From Clostridia bacterium (GTDB taxonomy: Bacteria > Bacillota_A > Clostridia > Christensenellales > Aristaeellaceae), in NCBI GenBank assembly GCA_017648805.1, contig JAGCIC010000005.1, forward strand, positions 1-5,679: 5,679 bases of DNA, given 5' to 3'. Both the position numbers and the translations under genes were made by a program. Under the pieces are notes generated by a model. It was not told where the DNA came from. It worked only from the letters and a program-made list of their open reading frames with translations, and made no database searches. Shown one piece after another: positions 3,532 through 5,679 of the stretch; the first letter of the stretch is position 1, and each line of letters opens with the position of its first letter.

Positions 3532-5679
3532 TCAATTATCCTTCATTCCGTGAGTAAAGTCAGTCGATTCGCATTTGTTGCCTAAAGCATCCGTAACAAC
3601 AACTTGATACCTTGCATTAATGTAATCGAAACGCCCCGAAGGCGCAGGAAGAAGAAAATTATACCTAAGATCATATTCTAATTGAGCCAATTCCGCGGCG
3701 GAATTGATCGTGTCTGTGAAGAATACTCTATAGGAATAATCTAAAGTATTATTTTTCCACTCTGCCCACCTAATGAATAATGTGACTGTGTACGGTGCGC
3801 ATCCGCCCTTGAAAGAGAGCTCGAATCGCGAGGCATCACTGAACGTCATGGTTTCTTTTACCCCTACAAACACGAGTTCCTCGCTCGCCCCCGCGATGTT
3901 GCTCCAGGTATGCTTGCCCGTGGTCATATCCGTGACCATGCACCTGTACATGCCCGTTCCGTAGGCAGTCACTCTTCCGTTCTTTTCCACGCTCATCGGT
4001 TTCCACTCCCCGAGACCGGGTATGAGATTATTGCTCTTTTGCCAGTAATACCAGGCGTAGATAATCCCGCTGTTGTCACCCGTGCCGGATATGGCGTAGC
4101 AGCTGAGCGTGTAGCCGTTCTGGCCCGGCTTCAGGACTATTGAAGAGGGCTGCATCAATATCAGAGGTTTCTCGCCCGCGTACTTAACGCTTATCGGCTC
4201 GCTCCATATGCAGTATTTGGCGTCCATTATGCGGCAGGCATATGTGCCAAAGGGATACCCGGAGAGCGAGCTTGCGTCTTCGCCCTCCAGCTCCTTCCAG
4301 GAAGAGAATCCCTGGCGGAACCACTGGTATTCGTAAGGCGGGGTGCCGCCTGTCACTTCCACGCTCAGGGTCACCATGTCGGTGGGCGATTTGAGCTCGG
4401 CGGACTGGGTCTGGTCCACAACGCGGAACTCCTCCACTTTCAGTACGGCATAGTTTGACGTGGCTTTGTGCCCCAGGGCGTCGGTTATCACGTATTGGTA
4501 GATGCCCGGTTCATCCATATCGAAGCTGTCAGAGTACGCGTTTTGTGTCTCTCCTATAAGATGTTCTCCGTCTTTAAACAATGCATAATCTATGGGCAGA
4601 ACGGCGTCTTCCGGGTAAACCTCCACGCCGATGGGCAGCTTGCCGCCCCCAGGTATCACTCCGCTCTCCGGCTGCCTGGTTATGGTGAGCTGCCTGTCGC
4701 GGCGGGTCACTGTTCTTTCCATGCGCTCACCCATCGAATCCGTTACGGTGAAAGTGTAATCCCCCGCGGCTGAGGACACACCGGTGAATATGGTGTATTT
4801 GCCCACCACAGTGCCTTCGCTCGTGGGGAGGTTGTCCGTCCACACTGCCTCATAAGGAGGCACGCCGCCCGATACTGTGGCTATGAGCTTTCCCTCCTCC
4901 TCAGGCCAGTATCTGTCGCCGCCGCCTCTGAGATTGCGGATCCTGAGGCGATCGGCATAATACAGCACGGCGTTATCGGAATACACGGTGTCCACGCCGT
5001 CGGAAGCCACGCAGTAATACTCGCCCTCCAGGTCCCAGGCGAACTCGGGACCCGTGCCCACCTCGATGCCGTACTGGTCGTGCCAGGTGTAGGTGTAGCC
5101 GTTTTCTTCGTACCCGCCCGCCGCCTTGCAGGTCAAGACTGCGGTCTCGACACCCGTGAGATTAACGTTGTGGGGCTGCTCGATGATATGGACTTTGTAG
5201 TTTACGTACGCGCTTTCGGTCTCTATCTTCTGGCCCGCGTTGTCCGTTATCTTGCACCAGTATTCGCATATGCCTTTGTCGGCGTACAATACGGGGCTGT
5301 CCGTGCCCACGATCTCGGAACTTACGTCCACTTGGGGCGTATTTTCCCCTATAAGATCCAGGTCCAGGCCGCCGAATAAGGACTCCCATGTCGAACCCCA
5401 GTCGGAAAGTTTATCTGTATCGCTTCCCGCGGCGGCAAGCGCGTCATTATCCATCACGGAATCGTATGTATGGTCCTTCATGTGCCACTCGTAGGTGTAG
5501 GGCTTTTCACCGCCGCTCACCTCTACCGAGAGGGTGACGGACTCGCCGCCATCAAAGGAGATAAACCCGCCTTCCGGCTGTTTCTCGATAAACAGCGGCG
5601 GGATGTTGGATAACTGGAAGGACCCATCCCAATCTTCCGGGAAAGCGAAATTGCCTTCCAGCGTCGCGAACAGCCAGTC
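3532..5679 (-). CDS. Large extracellular protein with tandem Ig-like domains (5' partial)
   Basis: The frame is open from the window edge (5679) to a TGA at 3532-3534, giving 715 residues; the start lies outside. The GTG at 5518-5520 is an internal Val of a conserved repeat core, not a start. About seven beta-sandwich units follow each other, with the recurring pattern [S/T]-V-E-V-x-GG-x-x-PY-x-Y-x-W, then G-x-Y-x-C/F-x-V-T-D-x-x-G. Approximate domains by window residue are 29-163, 164-243, 244-329, 330-415, 416-505, 506-605 and 606-715. Domains 2 (Cys184/Cys223) and 6 (Cys527/Cys580) have the classical Ig cysteine pair, and core Trp are seen at 65, 199, 280, 453 and 543. This matches the bacterial Ig/PKD-like arrays of surface and secreted proteins, which act in adhesion, binding or as spacers. 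No LPXTG, membrane helix or dockerin is seen at the C-terminus, so any anchor or catalytic domain must be N-terminal. It probably leads an operon with the downstream secreted protein. Confidence 0.85.
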   Translation of the reverse strand, partial: DWLFATLEGNFAFPEDWDGSFQLSNIPPLFIEKQPEGGFISFDGGESVTLSVEVSGGEKPYTYEWHMKDHTYDSVMDNDALAAAGSDTDKLSDWGSTWESLFGGLDLDLIGENTPQVDVSSEIVGTDSPVLYADKGICEYWCKITDNAGQKIETESAYVNYKVHIIEQPHNVNLTGVETAVLTCKAAGGYEENGYTYTWHDQYGIEVGTGPEFAWDLEGEYYCVASDGVDTVYSDNAVLYYADRLRIRNLRGGGDRYWPEEEGKLIATVSGGVPPYEAVWTDNLPTSEGTVVGKYTIFTGVSSAAGDYTFTVTDSMGERMERTVTRRDRQLTITRQPESGVIPGGGKLPIGVEVYPEDAVLPIDYALFKDGEHLIGETQNAYSDSFDMDEPGIYQYVITDALGHKATSNYAVLKVEEFRVVDQTQSAELKSPTDMVTLSVEVTGGTPPYEYQWFRQGFSSWKELEGEDASSLSGYPFGTYACRIMDAKYCIWSEPISVKYAGEKPLILMQPSSIVLKPGQNGYTLSCYAISGTGDNSGIIYAWYYWQKSNNLIPGLGEWKPMSVEKNGRVTAYGTGMYRCMVTDMTTGKHTWSNIAGASEELVFVGVKETMTFSDASRFELSFKGGCAPYTVTLFIRWAEWKNNTLDYSYRVFFTDTINSAAELAQLEYDLRYNFLLPAPSGRFDYINARYQVVVTDALGNKCESTDFTHGMKDN
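3535..3780. other. AT-rich segment at the 3' end of the Ig-array gene
   Basis: By hand count, G+C is about 42% over 3541-3720 and 30% over 3721-3780, then about 57% over 3781-3840, in line with the remaining gene. The segment encodes the last ~80 residues (from about 634), covering most of the last Ig-like unit. The reading frame is intact and the protein pattern (VVTDALG near 694-700) still fits the array. Confidence 0.7.
3535..5595 (-). repeat. Array of about seven Ig-like domain repeats within the large surface protein
   Basis: Domain spans by nucleotide are about 5191-5595, 4951-5190, 4693-4950, 4435-4692, 4165-4434, 3865-4164 and 3535-3864. Most units are 80-110 residues; the first is about 135 because of an acidic insert. 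The closest visible pair is units 1 and 5, whose cores read LSVEVSGGEKPYTYEW and LSVEVTGGTPPYEYQW. The others have diverged strongly, so the array is old rather than a recent DNA-level amplification. Boundaries are estimates from the recurring strand motifs. Confidence 0.75.

Noticed and set aside
3532..3600. Cell-wall sorting signal at the end of the Ig-array protein
   Set aside because: The C-terminus ends in CESTDFTHGMKDN with no LPXTG, hydrophobic helix or basic tail.
5518..5520. GTG as the start codon of the Ig-array protein
   Set aside because: The frame stays open upstream to the window edge and encodes matching domain sequence (residues FIEKQP to TLSVE). This Val lies within the repeat core, and no ribosome binding site or signal peptide follows.

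Overview
The window holds four protein-coding genes and no RNA genes, mobile elements or CRISPR arrays that I can see. Genes 1 and 2 lie on the plus strand, and genes 3 and 4 converge on them from the minus strand. Both outer genes run off the window edges. The organism is most likely a moderately GC-rich Firmicute of the class Clostridia, perhaps an uncultured gut lineage. I infer this from strong GGAGG-type ribosome binding sites, the Clostridia-like MATE transporter, the small two-domain secreted beta-barrel protein, and GC-rich genes that still use many ATA (Ile) and AGG (Arg) codons. No marker gene is present, so taxonomy stays an inference.

Layout. Positions 1-1065 (+) are the 3' part of a gene for an acidic helical-repeat protein. 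It has two repeat families, one built on LAPF and one built on LIDACD, and both have a period of exactly 28 residues. Positions 1066-1200 are intergenic: a weak terminator-like hairpin, then an AT-rich leader with two consecutive Shine-Dalgarno/ATG pairs in different frames. Positions 1201-2649 (+) encode a complete MATE-family multidrug/cation antiporter. Positions 2678-2710 form a strong 11-bp hairpin with T-tracts on both sides, a bidirectional terminator shared by the converging genes. Positions 2717-3487 (-) encode a 256-residue secreted protein with two lipocalin-like beta domains. Positions 3532-5679 (-) encode the C-terminal 715 residues of a large extracellular protein made of about seven tandem Ig-like domains.

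How the genes relate. The two minus-strand genes are 44 bp apart with no terminator between them, so they are probably co-transcribed, with the Ig-array gene first. Both products are probably extracytoplasmic. I see no functional link between that pair and the plus-strand genes. The most unusual features are the twin 28-residue repeat families with a periodic cysteine, the tandem start region before the transporter gene, and a sharp AT-rich shift in the last ~80 codons of the Ig-array gene. I found no evidence of a defence system, a biosynthetic cluster or another multi-gene novel system in this window.
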